Positions 21,958 through 33,000 of a DNA stretch of 64,000 nt are shown here, in pieces (positions within the stretch are counted from its first letter, which is position 1; each line of letters starts with the position of its first letter). The DNA is from Lentinula raphanica. Its lineage: Eukaryota > Basidiomycota > Agaricomycetes > Agaricales > Omphalotaceae. Both the position numbers and the translations under genes were made by a program. The notes beneath the pieces are model-generated. The model saw nothing but the letters and a program-made list of their open reading frames with translations, had not been told where the DNA came from and did not search any database. The stretch is taken from positions 806,001-870,000 of the forward strand of contig JANVFP010000002.1 of NCBI GenBank assembly GCA_027919835.1. The letters run 5' to 3'.

Positions 21958-24037
21958 ATGGCGCTTACCCAGACGGCGAGGATACCAGGTCCAGGTCCAT
22001 CTTGGGATGAACAAGTTGTTCCAGCTCTCAGGAAACGTGCGTTGCTTTCATGATTAGCCAAAAGCACGATTGGTACACTTATGTACGATAACAGGCTTAG
22101 AAAGCGAAAGCCGGACACTAGCACGCCGAATATCAGCTATATCCATGTCCTCTGCAGAGGCTGCAGATGATTATCCTATCTCAAATTCACCTTATTATCA
22201 TATGCCGACACCCGCCCCACCACCTATAACCACTAGTTCGACCAGGAAACCGAAACAACATCAACACAGTAGCAGCACAAGCAGTCGTTCCGGTTCACGC
22301 TCACGGACACATTCGCAGCCGTCTAATGCAGTCCCTATGGGTCGAACTTCATCTTCGTCGCGCCCTACGTCACCACCCAACCAAAGCTCAAAAACGAGCC
22401 AATCAAGGATACCTCTTCCCCAACGAACGCGTAGTCGAACCGGCAGTCTCTCCAGTCAAAATCATCCCCAACCTCGAACCAAGACACCCACACCGAATGA
22501 TCCCGGGCCACCACCCGCAGCTGACCTTTGGGTCGTGCACGAACGCCCGAGCCATTCTCGTCTCGTAAACGAACCCGCTCCATTCCCACCTCACAATTCT
22601 TCTGCATCATCCATTGACGGTCTACCTGAACCTCGACCGTCGAATGATTCTGAAGAACGGCCCTTTGAGCATTGGTATCGCGGCGAAGTATCTCGTAACG
22701 GCGGAGTAGGCGAGTACCGGGTCGCCAAGCGACAGGAGATGCTCGAGATTGCCAATTATGGACACAGCATTCGGCCTAAGAAGCAGAACAACGCGATGAC
22801 GGAGACTATCGATTCAGAAAGACAGCGAAGAGGTAGACCACGATCTGAGAGTATGGGTGACCGGACGAGCTTTTATCTCGACGAGGAAAAGGCAAAGGAA
22901 GCTGCGAGAGTGTTGGACGAGAATCCTCTAACCGATAACGGAGAGGAAGATGATGGAGAAGAATATTTTGATCCCATGGAAGATTATTATCGGCCTGATG
23001 AGGAACCACCTCGAACAACCACGCCACGCCCTTCACGCATCCCGACTCCAACACAACTACAGCGGGGGCAGAGTGAACCTCCGTACTCTATTGCTTCGTC
23101 TGCCGGCGCATCTACTTCTGCCTTAAACGGCTCCCCAGCGACTCCAAAACCACGTCCTCCCATTGCAGGTACCAGTACCAGTACACCACCAATCAAACGA
23201 AACGGAGCTACTTCCCCGCCTTCAGCATCAAACAAAGGGAAAGCTAGAGCTTCACCTATGAATACCCCATCGCCGTCCTCTAATTCGCGTCTCGCAGCTT
23301 CGAAAGCGACTCAAGCTAAGCTCGCGCAGAATAAACGGCAAAAGGAAAAGGAAGCAGAGTCTAGGCGGAGTATAGCTGCCTATCCAGATCCAGGCGATGA
23401 TCTTATGAACGCGATACCTACTTGGACACAACCTGTACCTAAGGCGGGTAACTGGGACGATGTAAGTTCAATCTTTAGTGGTATTTCTCGCTTCTTCACT
23501 TCCTTGGTACACTGGGTTTGCGTTTTTGACTTATGATTTCCCTCTTTCCAGGTTGTACTGCCCGTCGTTGCTCGCAAGAAAGGGCTGGATGGACATTATC
23601 AGCGAGCAGATGGAAGTCCACAGCAAAAGAAGGACGAGGTCACTATAGCACCTGCACCTGGAACGTTTGGATTCGATCACTCAAAATATCGACCGCCACA
23701 AGATGGAGAAGAGAGTATACCCATGGATGAATTTGGTGCGAAGGAGCCAACCCATCCAGAAGGATACGAAGACAGGGGACAGGAAGAGCCGTCTCGTCCT
23801 CAGCCTAGATCGGAGACTTCGAATGACCAGTCAAGAACGCTCAACAATTCGCCCTACTCTAATAAGCGTGCGTCGAGTCCGGTTCCTTTCTCCAGTTACG
23901 GAGCGCGGCCAGCGCAGCCTGAACCAACGGGACGAATGGGACAATCGGATCTCGATCTAGAGAAAGGAAGAATGCCACCAGTAGAAGCGGAGGAAGACGC
24001 AGGAAAGGGAGGATGTTGCGGGTGTATCGTGATGTAA
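21958..24037 (+). CDS. Long disordered protein with C-terminal CaaX-type lipidation motif
   Basis: Three exons (21958-22036, 22095-23461, 23552-24037) give 643 residues. The N terminus reads MALTQTARIPGPGPSWDEQV, then VPALRKRLESESRTLARRISAIS, a probable amphipathic helix. Nearly all the rest is Ser/Pro/Thr/Arg-rich low-complexity sequence, with one more ordered part (EHWYRGEVSRNGGVGEYRVAKRQEMLEIANYGH) near residue 200. The protein ends GGCCGCIVM: CIVM is a canonical farnesylation box, and the two upstream cysteines could be palmitoylated, as in fungal Ras proteins. That predicts a plasma-membrane-tethered scaffold. I recognise no enzyme domain. The start at 21958 is chosen because it precedes a conserved-looking helix, and splicing to 22095 keeps the frame; starting at 22144 would drop it. 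Confidence 0.8.
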
Positions 24038-25026
24038 CACATAGAGCAGAATGCTCGAAGATATCCTTTTCACTGTTCAGGGAAGATCTGTCCGTTCAAA
24101 CCACACGCACACGATTTATTTCTCATTTGATACGGAAAGTCCATTATTTCATTCACTCCGAGTCAACCTCTCCATCATAACTGTATATCAACCACATTTT
24201 TTAGGATCTCCCGTTTCGGTTCTCTTTGATTCTCTCTCTGGTCTTTCTATCTTGTCTTTTCGTCGGCTACATTTTCGCAGAGACAATTGCAATTGGTTTT
24301 AGTTCTCTTTAATTTCGTCAAATCGCTCTAATTTGTTATCCTATATATCCCATCGTTCACGCTCCATACCACAATCTACGTTCTATTCCTCAAATTGCCC
24401 TTCGCCGCCTCCCCCTCCTCGAAATTGTTAAAGCAATGATTACCCAACATAACGTTCGTTATTCTTCACTCGGAGTGTTCTACGATGGTCTTAGTCCTGA
24501 CCCATAACTCGAAGAGTGAACTTGACAAGAGTTCTCACTTTTAGGCCTTCGCACTTTGACGCCTGATGTTTGCAGACTCTTCCAATACTAGTACTAGTTA
24601 GCCTGGTACAGTGGTAACCCTAAGTACTAGTCAGGCTTTACCGGTACGACACCATATGAGAAACTCCAGTGTATGATCGTTTAGAGAGGGAGAAGCCTTT
24701 GCACAGGGTTTAGAAAGGGACAAGACCTTTGAGTCTTTGACCCGGACAACGAGGCTCGAGAGCATCCGCTACATGTCCTAAAAAATACAATACTATGCTT
24801 TGAGAAGAGAAGTAGGATACAAAACAAACATCATCATAAAAGCCCGCACAGCGTTCACTCTCAATAATAATTAAATATGCTTGTCATCATCCCATTCGTC
24901 ATATTGTGCAAGCTAAGGGCACCACTCTGGCATCTGTCTAATCAGGCTTTAGAAGAATGGTAATAAGCAAAAGTACGCTCTCACCTACTTACTACAGTCG
25001 AGTCGAATACCATTATAAACATGGGA
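24038..25026. other. Convergent intergenic region, about 1 kb
   Basis: It lies between the 3' ends of the CaaX gene (plus) and the small secreted protein gene (minus). Around 24586-24645 there is a cluster of ACTAGT and GGTAC words in both orientations around a tRNA A-box-like string. No intact tRNA or gene was found. Confidence 0.4.
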
Positions 25027-25927
25027 TTAGGACGTATTGCCTTGATCGGTGCGTAAACCGTACATATTATGCGTTAAATGAGTCGACGCGGAATTCTTGG
25101 ATAAAATGCCTGGGAGTTTCACATCCTCTGGCAGCGGAGAGATTTCGTGATTCTAATAGAACTATGTGAGCTCTCACACGACAGAGAATCAGGACAATCA
25201 GGATGGGAACTAACCTCCCCATTCACCATTTCCACCTGGACGGGTTTGCCCCTGGTGGCACCCATTTCAACAAGAGACCCACAGGCGCGCTCCAAGTTGT
25301 GATCTTGATGAGTTCCCTTTTCAAGAGAACCCTTGAAGGACATTTTCCATTCATAAAGTTCCCTGGGTTTCACTGTAGGATTCCAGCCGAGGCTAGGAAG
25401 CGAGGAGACTCGTATCATCGGAAAGGTTCCAGAGACAACAACTGAAAATTCATAGTCCGATTCCGACTGAGGGTGTGCGCTCGGTGCGCCGTAGACGATC
25501 TGTGACTTAGCGATCTCGGTCGGTACGAGGCATGCCAAGTCTTTCTTCTTCTGATTTGGATGGTGAGCGTTGTAGTCGTCACAAACCCGATCTCCCAAGA
25601 ACTGTCCGTCTTCGAAAATAGCTTGATGCAACATTCGCTTGACGGCCGAAAGGAGGTATGTTGCCTCAGCGTCAGGGAGTTTGTCTTTGGTGACACTAGG
25701 GAAGGAAGGAAAGTACACTGTGGCTTTGAGGACAGGTTTTGGCGAAAAAGGGGGGTGTCCCCGAGCATTGAGCAACTGAGCGTGAACGTGATAAGGAGGC
25801 TCAAGTCAAAACAAAAATTGTATGATGTACTTACAGAGTCAATAGGTAGAGCTGGAGCAAGAGCACTAAGGAACACTAGACCAAGCATCATGGCAGAAAG
25901 AAGTCTTTTGTTCAGTGCTAGCGGCAT
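25027..25927 (-). CDS. Uncharacterised small secreted protein
   Basis: Three exons on the minus strand (25927-25835, 25775-25215, 25152-25027) give 259 residues. The N terminus is a clear signal peptide (basic residues, then MLGLVFLSALAPALP). The mature part contains AVKRMLHQAIFEDGQF, VCDDYNAHHPNQKKKDLACL with two cysteines, and DYEFSVVVSGTFPM. No known domain is recognised, and its low cysteine content is unlike classic effectors. The last exon is uncertain: splicing at 25161 instead of 25152 would end the protein after two codons. The gene is isolated, with 1 kb free on each side. Confidence 0.65.
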
Positions 25928-26954
25928 TGTAGTGGTTAAACAGGGAACGACGAGCGAGGTGTTTGATCGTTGAGAGTTTTGGTTTCGTTTAGTGAATCTG
26001 AGCTGACCAGCAGCAAATATTTGAGAGGGAAGGGGAAGAAAGGGAACTGTTCTGAGCTGTTCACTTCATTCACTTTTTATATCCGGAGGAAAGCTCTGGA
26101 AAGTCGTGCACCCGTCGGGAGCCATCAGGAAGTTGCCGAGTCCCGACGCCTTGGCCCTTCAACTTGAGCGTTACTAAAGCAGGCGTGAGCGTTGACGCTG
26201 TTGCTTGAAGGTCTTGCAGACGATGCTAGCACGATCAAGAGGTGCCGGTGAATATCTAAGCATAAGTAGGGTAGTAAGTGCTGGTAAGTAAGAGGAGGTA
26301 AGAGGCCTGACAGTCACCGGACGATGTATGTATTGGCAGGGTCCGCAGGGAGGCAGTGACGGCGCTTGATTTAAGCCGTCGCCTTGAGGGAAAAATTGGT
26401 CATGCCGAGATAGTAGCCCCTTGAGGTTCCAAATAAGCGCTCAAGCGCTTCCATCAAGCGTGCGCGTGAACTTTGGCCTTTGGCCTCGAACTATCTCATT
26501 CTGTATATGCTCTTGATAGGTGCTCTTCCAGATGACTTCGGAACTGCCTGAGCATTGAGATGCTTCAAAGCTAGATATTGGAGCTCCGGAGACGCAGTGC
26601 AACTTCTTGAACTTCAAGTTAAATGATCAGCTGAGGTGACTGGCAGTTGCACTACGGTCGTCTTTATCCCTCTCTCAATTCGTTCCGGGTGCTTATCAAT
26701 TGCTGATCATCTGCGTGTTTTCAGATGCTCAATACGAGAGATAGTTCAAAGTTTGACCAGTGAGTCCGTGACCAAGTGACAAGACTTAGATTGATTCTCA
26801 AGATAGGTGTTCAAATCCCGCGGTAAATGACAAAACTGCGATCTACTTGCAACCGAAGTACTCAGGTTACCATAGAGCGAGCCGCATTGCGGACGAGTCA
26901 TCATGCATCAGCTTCAAGCTCGGTCTGGACAGCAATTCTTTTCACCTGACACCG
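25928..26954. other. Intergenic, 1 kb
   Basis: No gene recognised. A TTCAAATCCCGC string at about 26810 looks like a tRNA B box but lacks a matching A box and acceptor stem. Confidence 0.45.
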
Positions 26955-27659
26955 ATGCCAATTCGGACGGTTTCTATCATCAACAATTTCACTAAATTCA
27001 TGCATTCGAAAGCTCAAGCACTCATCCGCGACGAGATAGCTTGGTTCCATCACTTTTCAAGTAAAACACTCAACAAGGGACAAAAAAGATTACCTCAAAA
27101 GGGATTCTCTCAGGTCTTAGAGGTGAGGTCTCTTGGTGTATTCAAAACTCTCATTTTCATTTTCAACCTGTTGAATTTGTATATCTATCCATCAGTGGAG
27201 GCAGGTGGAGGCCAGTGGTGCACTAGGGTGCACTGGAAACTCAATTCTCCCCGCGTATACTGGAGCGGGGACCTAGGAACTGGCCAAACCGTCTTCAGTC
27301 GTGTTTATTCAAGATTCGACAGCTTTCTAAAGACACTCTCCGATGTCATGGCTCTTCAATCTAATGGCACATTGCAAGTACCAGACAGTACCCTACAGTA
27401 CCACGCTAATAACGCAAGGAAACAGAAGGGAACTCAAGCGACTGACAGAGAATATGTTCCTGGTATAAGACCAGCTGATCAACAACGTCTGTATGTCACA
27501 AGTGCTTTCAAATCTCCCGTTCCATCGTCATCTCATCATATCACCGCATTGATCTGCCTCTTTTACAGGAGCTTGGATTGTAGCACGCATTCTCATCATT
27601 CAGTCATTTCAGTCATTATCGGGGATTCAATCTGCGGGGGAGGCAGTGTTGTATGGTAG
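26955..27659 (+). CDS. Orphan single-exon open frame, doubtful gene
   Basis: From the ATG at 26955 the frame stays open for 234 codons (and upstream of it back to at least 26847), which is long for chance at this GC content. The product has a hydrophobic stretch (VFKTLIFIFNLLNLYIYP) and no domain I know. It lacks the introns that nearly every other gene here has, and residues look random rather than patterned. It could be a degenerate transposon remnant or a chance frame. Confidence 0.25.
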   Translation: MPIRTVSIINNFTKFMHSKAQALIRDEIAWFHHFSSKTLNKGQKRLPQKGFSQVLEVRSLGVFKTLIFIFNLLNLYIYPSVEAGGGQWCTRVHWKLNSPRVYWSGDLGTGQTVFSRVYSRFDSFLKTLSDVMALQSNGTLQVPDSTLQYHANNARKQKGTQATDREYVPGIRPADQQRLYVTSAFKSPVPSSSHHITALICLFYRSLDCSTHSHHSVISVIIGDSICGGGSVVW

Positions 27660-27733
27660 GCGCTCAAGTTGATTTATATATCCACGAAGGTCCAACTTCT
27701 CAACTTCCAAGAAGATACCCCACTTGGCTAAAA

Positions 27734-29781
27734 ATGGCCATGGAGCTAGACCTGATCAGTGACATGATTGAAGTGTGAGTTGTACGGTGGTTTTGGTAAT
27801 CCTTGGCACAACACTCACAATATCACAGGCGCGATACTAATGTATGTCGTATGTTCTTCATCGATTGGGGTTCAATTGGCATTGTTGACGAGAAAAAGTA
27901 TGTGGCAATTGTTGGATTCACTATCATGTTATGGGACCATGTGGATACATTCACTACAGAGGTAAGCATTATCTCGAGTTCAAACAGCTAATGCTCATGG
28001 TACTATTCATGTGGTAGGTCAAATACATATGGCCAAGAGTCGGGGAGAGAAAACCGAGTAAGTAGAAAGTCTGCTCTGATCACTAGGTGCTAACGATATC
28101 TATTTTTTACCAGTTGTTTATCTCTTCTTGATCGTATGTAATGGCCAACTTCCCATTGTACATCGATCTTCATCAGATTTACAGAACCGATACATTATGC
28201 CCTTAGGCTTCATAATCAATCTTGTTGGTGAGCAGTCCTCGCTGGTACCATAAATCTCCCAGTCTGAACTTCCTGTGTCTGGTGTCCTTTGATACATTTA
28301 GCTTATTTCAAGATCGACGCAGAGGTAAGCTGTATGTCCTTTGTACCCACGAAGATAAGGCTCACGCCACCACCTTTGACGAGGAAGACGTGAGTAGAAA
28401 CCATTAGCTGTTCTTGAAGACCTAAATATGGAGCTCTACCTTGTCGACTCTAGTTGTAGACACTTCGTCCGTTACGAAGGCGCGATGACCATGATCGGGA
28501 TCAACGTCGTAGGATTGATGATGCTAATCCGGTGAGTTCAATTCTGCGTTTTGATGTTACAGCGGGGATCGTGAAAGTGCGCAAAGAATATTTGCTCTGT
28601 ACAAGGACCAAAAATGGGTTGTGACGGGTGTTGCCTCGCTGCTGATCGCTGAGATAGGAGTATACTCTTGGCTCATGTCCACTGGAGAACGCAAGTATCC
28701 TTAATTACCCCCAGCGCCTCACTGATTCTGATGATTTTGTAGCGGTGCAACATCATCCAAATATAACGTGTGAGTACCGTTCTGTGTCGGACGTTGACTT
28801 GGAGTGACAGAACTTTGCTGATAGCATGTACAATGATATTTGGAGAAAGGTAATCCTCTCGGAGTATGTGATAGTGCGACAGTACTCTTGACGCGTTTCT
28901 TCACTTCCATTAGCAATCCCGCTGCCTCATCGGCTTCTGCTTGGATTCCACTCCTGTACGACACAGTGATCTTTTCCCTCACTCTTCATGCTACAATTCC
29001 ATCCGTACGCAACGCCCAGGGATCAGCTGCAATATACATCATGAAGCAGTTATTGAAAGATGGCTTGATTTACTACAGGTTAGTATGTTGCTTTTTCTGG
29101 GACTACTACATTCTGAAGTGATCATCACCTCCAGTGTCATCTGCGCTGTAAATTTGGCATTAACTACAATGATTGTCGCCGCTCAACCTGGTTTGAAGAA
29201 TGTCCTTGCGCAGTAAGCCACCCCTTATATCATACTTTGAAGCTTCTGTATTGATATGCTCGACCAGGCTAGAATTACTGTTGAGTGCCAGTTTATATCT
29301 CTAACACCCGGAACTCTGAACTCAAATTTCGATTCTGTATAGCATTACTGTGAGTTCAGAGCTGCGAACGTACTACTTCCCGCAGTCAGACAACTGATCC
29401 AAGTATGCTTGCTCACTATGTATTTATTTGAACCAGGTTACTATGATGTCTCGAATAACTCTGAATTTAATGCAATCGCCTCACAAGCATCAGAACCGAC
29501 ACGATATACTGATACTCACCTCCATACCATCAAGAGCACCAAATTCAGACCAAAACGAGTCTGCAGGGGAGTTCCGACGTCCATACTCGCTATCCCTGCC
29601 ACCTATTGCTCTGCCCCCTCGCTCCTCAAGAATCATTCAAACATCATACCCTTCGACACCAGGGAAAGGGAAAGACCGGGATGATAATAACTCACCAGGT
29701 CAACTCGAGTTCGATGATGATATTGGAACATTGCCCTTCGGTTCGCATCCATATGCCACGTCCACACCTCGCTTGGATTAG
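27734..29781 (+). CDS. DUF6533-like multi-pass membrane protein (basidiomycete family)
   Basis: Fifteen exons can be joined without breaking frame: 27734-27774, 27829-27961, 28018-28057, 28114-28133, 28185-28227, 28302-28389, 28454-28531, 28563-28690, 28743-28769, 28825-28849, 28914-29078, 29135-29212, 29268-29284, 29386-29402 and 29437-29781, totalling 414 residues. The N-terminal block KYVAIVGFTIMLWDHVDTFTTEVKYIWPR matches the DUF6533 pattern, followed by NRYIMPLGFIINLVAY and RHFVRYEGAMTMIGINVVGLMML. Several further hydrophobic segments and a polar C-terminal tail complete a receptor-like topology. Function is unknown. The intron after 28690 starts GCAAGT (GC-AG type). Exons 13 and 14 are 17 nt each, and the small ones near the end are the least certain. 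Confidence 0.78.
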
Positions 29782-30007
29782 ATTGCAGTAACACCTGATG
29801 TTTTCTTGTAATGTAACGATATGATACAACGATTGTGTGATGCAAATATATGTAATAGTATGCGAACGAATGACAGAAACAAAAGATAGCATCTATCGAA
29901 AGCGAAAACGTGCAAGAAAATAATAGAACAGCTGTAAAGAACGACTAGGATAGATTACCATACTCATACACAGATTACACATGATTCAACCAGCAGAATG
30001 GCTCCAT

Positions 30008-33000
30008 TTATTGGGTTCCTTGCCAAGATATGTCTTTCAGCCTCGTTTTGGGCCGTGTCGACATCACCTTTGAAGCGCCGTTCGAGCTCGGAGGAGTTTT
30101 CGCGCTAGTCAAGATCGATCCCCCAACTGCAACGCCAACCGTCACTGCCGACGTTTCGGAAGCAGTTCGCCTCATTCGTTTGGGTGTAACACCCTTACCA
30201 CCAGCTCTGCTGCCTACGGGCAGAGGTTTGAGGCCTGGCCGGAGTACGGGAATGATCTCCTTAGCCAATTCCCGCACCAAGACCGCACCGTCGCCTCCTC
30301 CACGACTCAAGCGTTCTAAAACACCTAACAACCCATCACCACTTCCATATCTCTCGACGAGTATACCCCTGTTGGGGTGGGCATCGCACACGGATTTGAG
30401 GATCCTCAATAAATTGAGGCGCATCACAGGTTTGGTGTTATGGCCAAGTCTATCCGCCACCTTACGGAAGAAAGCTGTAGAACGACTGAAGGCAGTGGTG
30501 ATACGGGTAGATATCCGGGTAAGCTTGAGAAAGAGTTCGAGAAGGTTTTCGAAGGAATTCGCTTTGGCGGTAACGAAACAATCCAAGATCGCACGCATCG
30601 CGTCAGGTTTCATCAATTCATCTTCGACGCGCGCGGGTTCATCCTGTAGCCTAAGGATCTCGATAAATTACGCACGGTTTCATGTATGGTTTGATCGTCA
30701 CTCACCAAGACAAGATGGATTCTAATGCGCTAACTTGGAAATAAGGATCTTCCAATAATCTCAGGTACATGTTCAGTCCATTGTGCTGCCATAACAGCAT
30801 TCTGCAACTCTTTCCTGCGGATGCCATGTCGCACAGGATTGGGAGTGCAAACTGCTTGAGAGGAGATTGTGTCTCTGCGACCCGCTGTAAGCAGGGTATG
30901 ATTCCAGCTTGAGCAGCCTCTTCTTGACGAGATTTGTTCAGGCGGCAGAGATTGAAGCATGTCTGGAATATATGGTTTGACATTTCCTGCACAGAAAAGG
31001 ATAGCTTGAGGAGGGCGCGGAGGCAAGTATAAGCAATAGAAACGCAACTTACCGTGCTGTGCGGGCTGGAGGCCTGTTCCTCTAGAATCCGGACAAGGAT
31101 TTCAATAGCATTGGCATTTTGTAGGACATCTAGCAGAGAGACATTCATCGACAGATGCTTGACGGCTTTCAGCATTAGAACCAGACACCCTGGCTCTAGC
31201 AACTCGCATGCGCGTAGAAGTCCTAACAATGCGAAAATTCAATCGTAAAATATTGTTTTCAGGCGAGACTGGCGCACTTCGTATCACCTTTCTGGTCCCG
31301 ACCGCGTGCCTGACATATGAATCCGACTGCGAGACTTGCGAAAAAACAAGCAGAATTCGTATGATCTTCTCTTTCATTCCACTCTCTAACCCTGCACCGT
31401 CCGTACTTTCTTCGTCTTTCCGGATTTCTCCTTCATCACGTCTACTTCCAGACGTCGCATTCACGTTTGCCATGACATTCAACAAGGCTCCGCTAAGAGG
31501 ATCCAGCAAACCCTCTCGAACGAACATGCGACAGAAATCATTTTTGGTCGTGGGAGACTGAAGATCAAAGACGCTAGAAATCCCATTGAGCGCGTGTACG
31601 ACGAGAGGTGCTTGAGTAGCAGATGAACAGTCTTCATCGAGAAGTTCGACAAGAACCTTCAGACCTCGACAGCTTGAGGTGAAAAGGAAGGATGAGCATG
31701 GAAAGTAGGAATGATTTTTGATGAATAGGACTTACGATATAAACATTTGAAGTGTCAATACAGAGGTATGACACAGAAGTCGAATGAAATTCGATGCCTC
31801 GAGGCGACATTCGGAGGGAAAGCGTTTGGAGGTAAAACCTATGTTAGGAAACATCAACAGATGTTTCGAGTTCACAGTTTCGCTAAACGCACCCATAACA
31901 ACGGGAATGCCTCCAACCAGGCAAAAACTCTCCAGAAAGCTCACGTTCTCAGTCACGAGCTTCACCATAGAATGAGCAACTACAACACTAGAAACGATAT
32001 GGACTTACCAGGTTCACAATTCTCAGCAACTGTAGCACAATCTCCCTACTACTTGCACTTAGCCCACTGCTTACGCTGGTGGTCGCGTTATGAGTAGGTA
32101 CACCTCCTATGATACCAAGCGAATCCACAGAAGGGGTCGAAGAAGCTGAACTCGTTGAAGAAGTTCTCGAGATTGATCTTCCTCCCAAGCCCAAAGATCC
32201 CAGCGAAGCCAATGAGCCCAATCCGAGAGAGCTAACCATACTCATGCCCATTCCGCCAGCCTTGCGACTTGAGCCTGCTGCTGAATTTGGTAGTGGTACA
32301 GTATTTGTCTGAGGACTGGGAGTAGGACTAGCATTCGAGGAAGATTGAACAGAAGTCGGAATGCCCAACGGAGAATAGAGGAAATGAGACTGGTAACCCT
32401 CAAGCACTTCCAAAATTGCCAGCATCCCATGCGAACTGACCAACTGGATCTGCATTTCAGGCGATGCGACAAGGATGTTAAGCTATCAATAAGACGGAGC
32501 GAACAACGGATGAAAAGAGAGTAGAAAAATCTCAGTACAGTGATTGAGAAGATAGAAGTATACCTTACCAACTCCCCAACTGTATTTCTAAGACGATCTT
32601 CCTTTGCTTCCCTTCCGTCTTTCATTTCCCCAGTGACGCCGGTGCTGTTGATCAGTAGAGTACCCGTTGAATTCGCATTGAAGCTCAAGTCGTCGATCAG
32701 AGTGTTTACTCTTGCAGACAACCGCGCTTGCTTATCCCTCTGGATATGTGCCTCAAGGTCGTCTTCTGCAAAAGGTTCGTCGAACTAACAATATAGGTTA
32801 ATCGACCCACCCATTCGCTGAGAGCGAAGAATAGAAACATACTTCGGCAAATACATCCTCGTCTGAACTATCGTCCTCGACGGCTGCCCATGATCGATTA
32901 GAGAGACGAGAGTTGAGCTTGAGCAAGCCTGGTCGTTCGAGCTTGAAACCACCTTCCCCAGATCCCACAGTGGACGCAGGAGAATCATTGTCGTCCTCGT

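Noticed and set aside
26770..26835. tRNA-like B box (TTCAAATCCCGC)
   Set aside because: No A box at the right distance and no complementary acceptor stem could be found.
31102..31561. Plus-strand open frames opposite the SepH C-terminal region, and similarly around 33888-34535
   Set aside because: They mirror the coding strand of SepH, whose own translation shows clear kinase and ARM-type helices.
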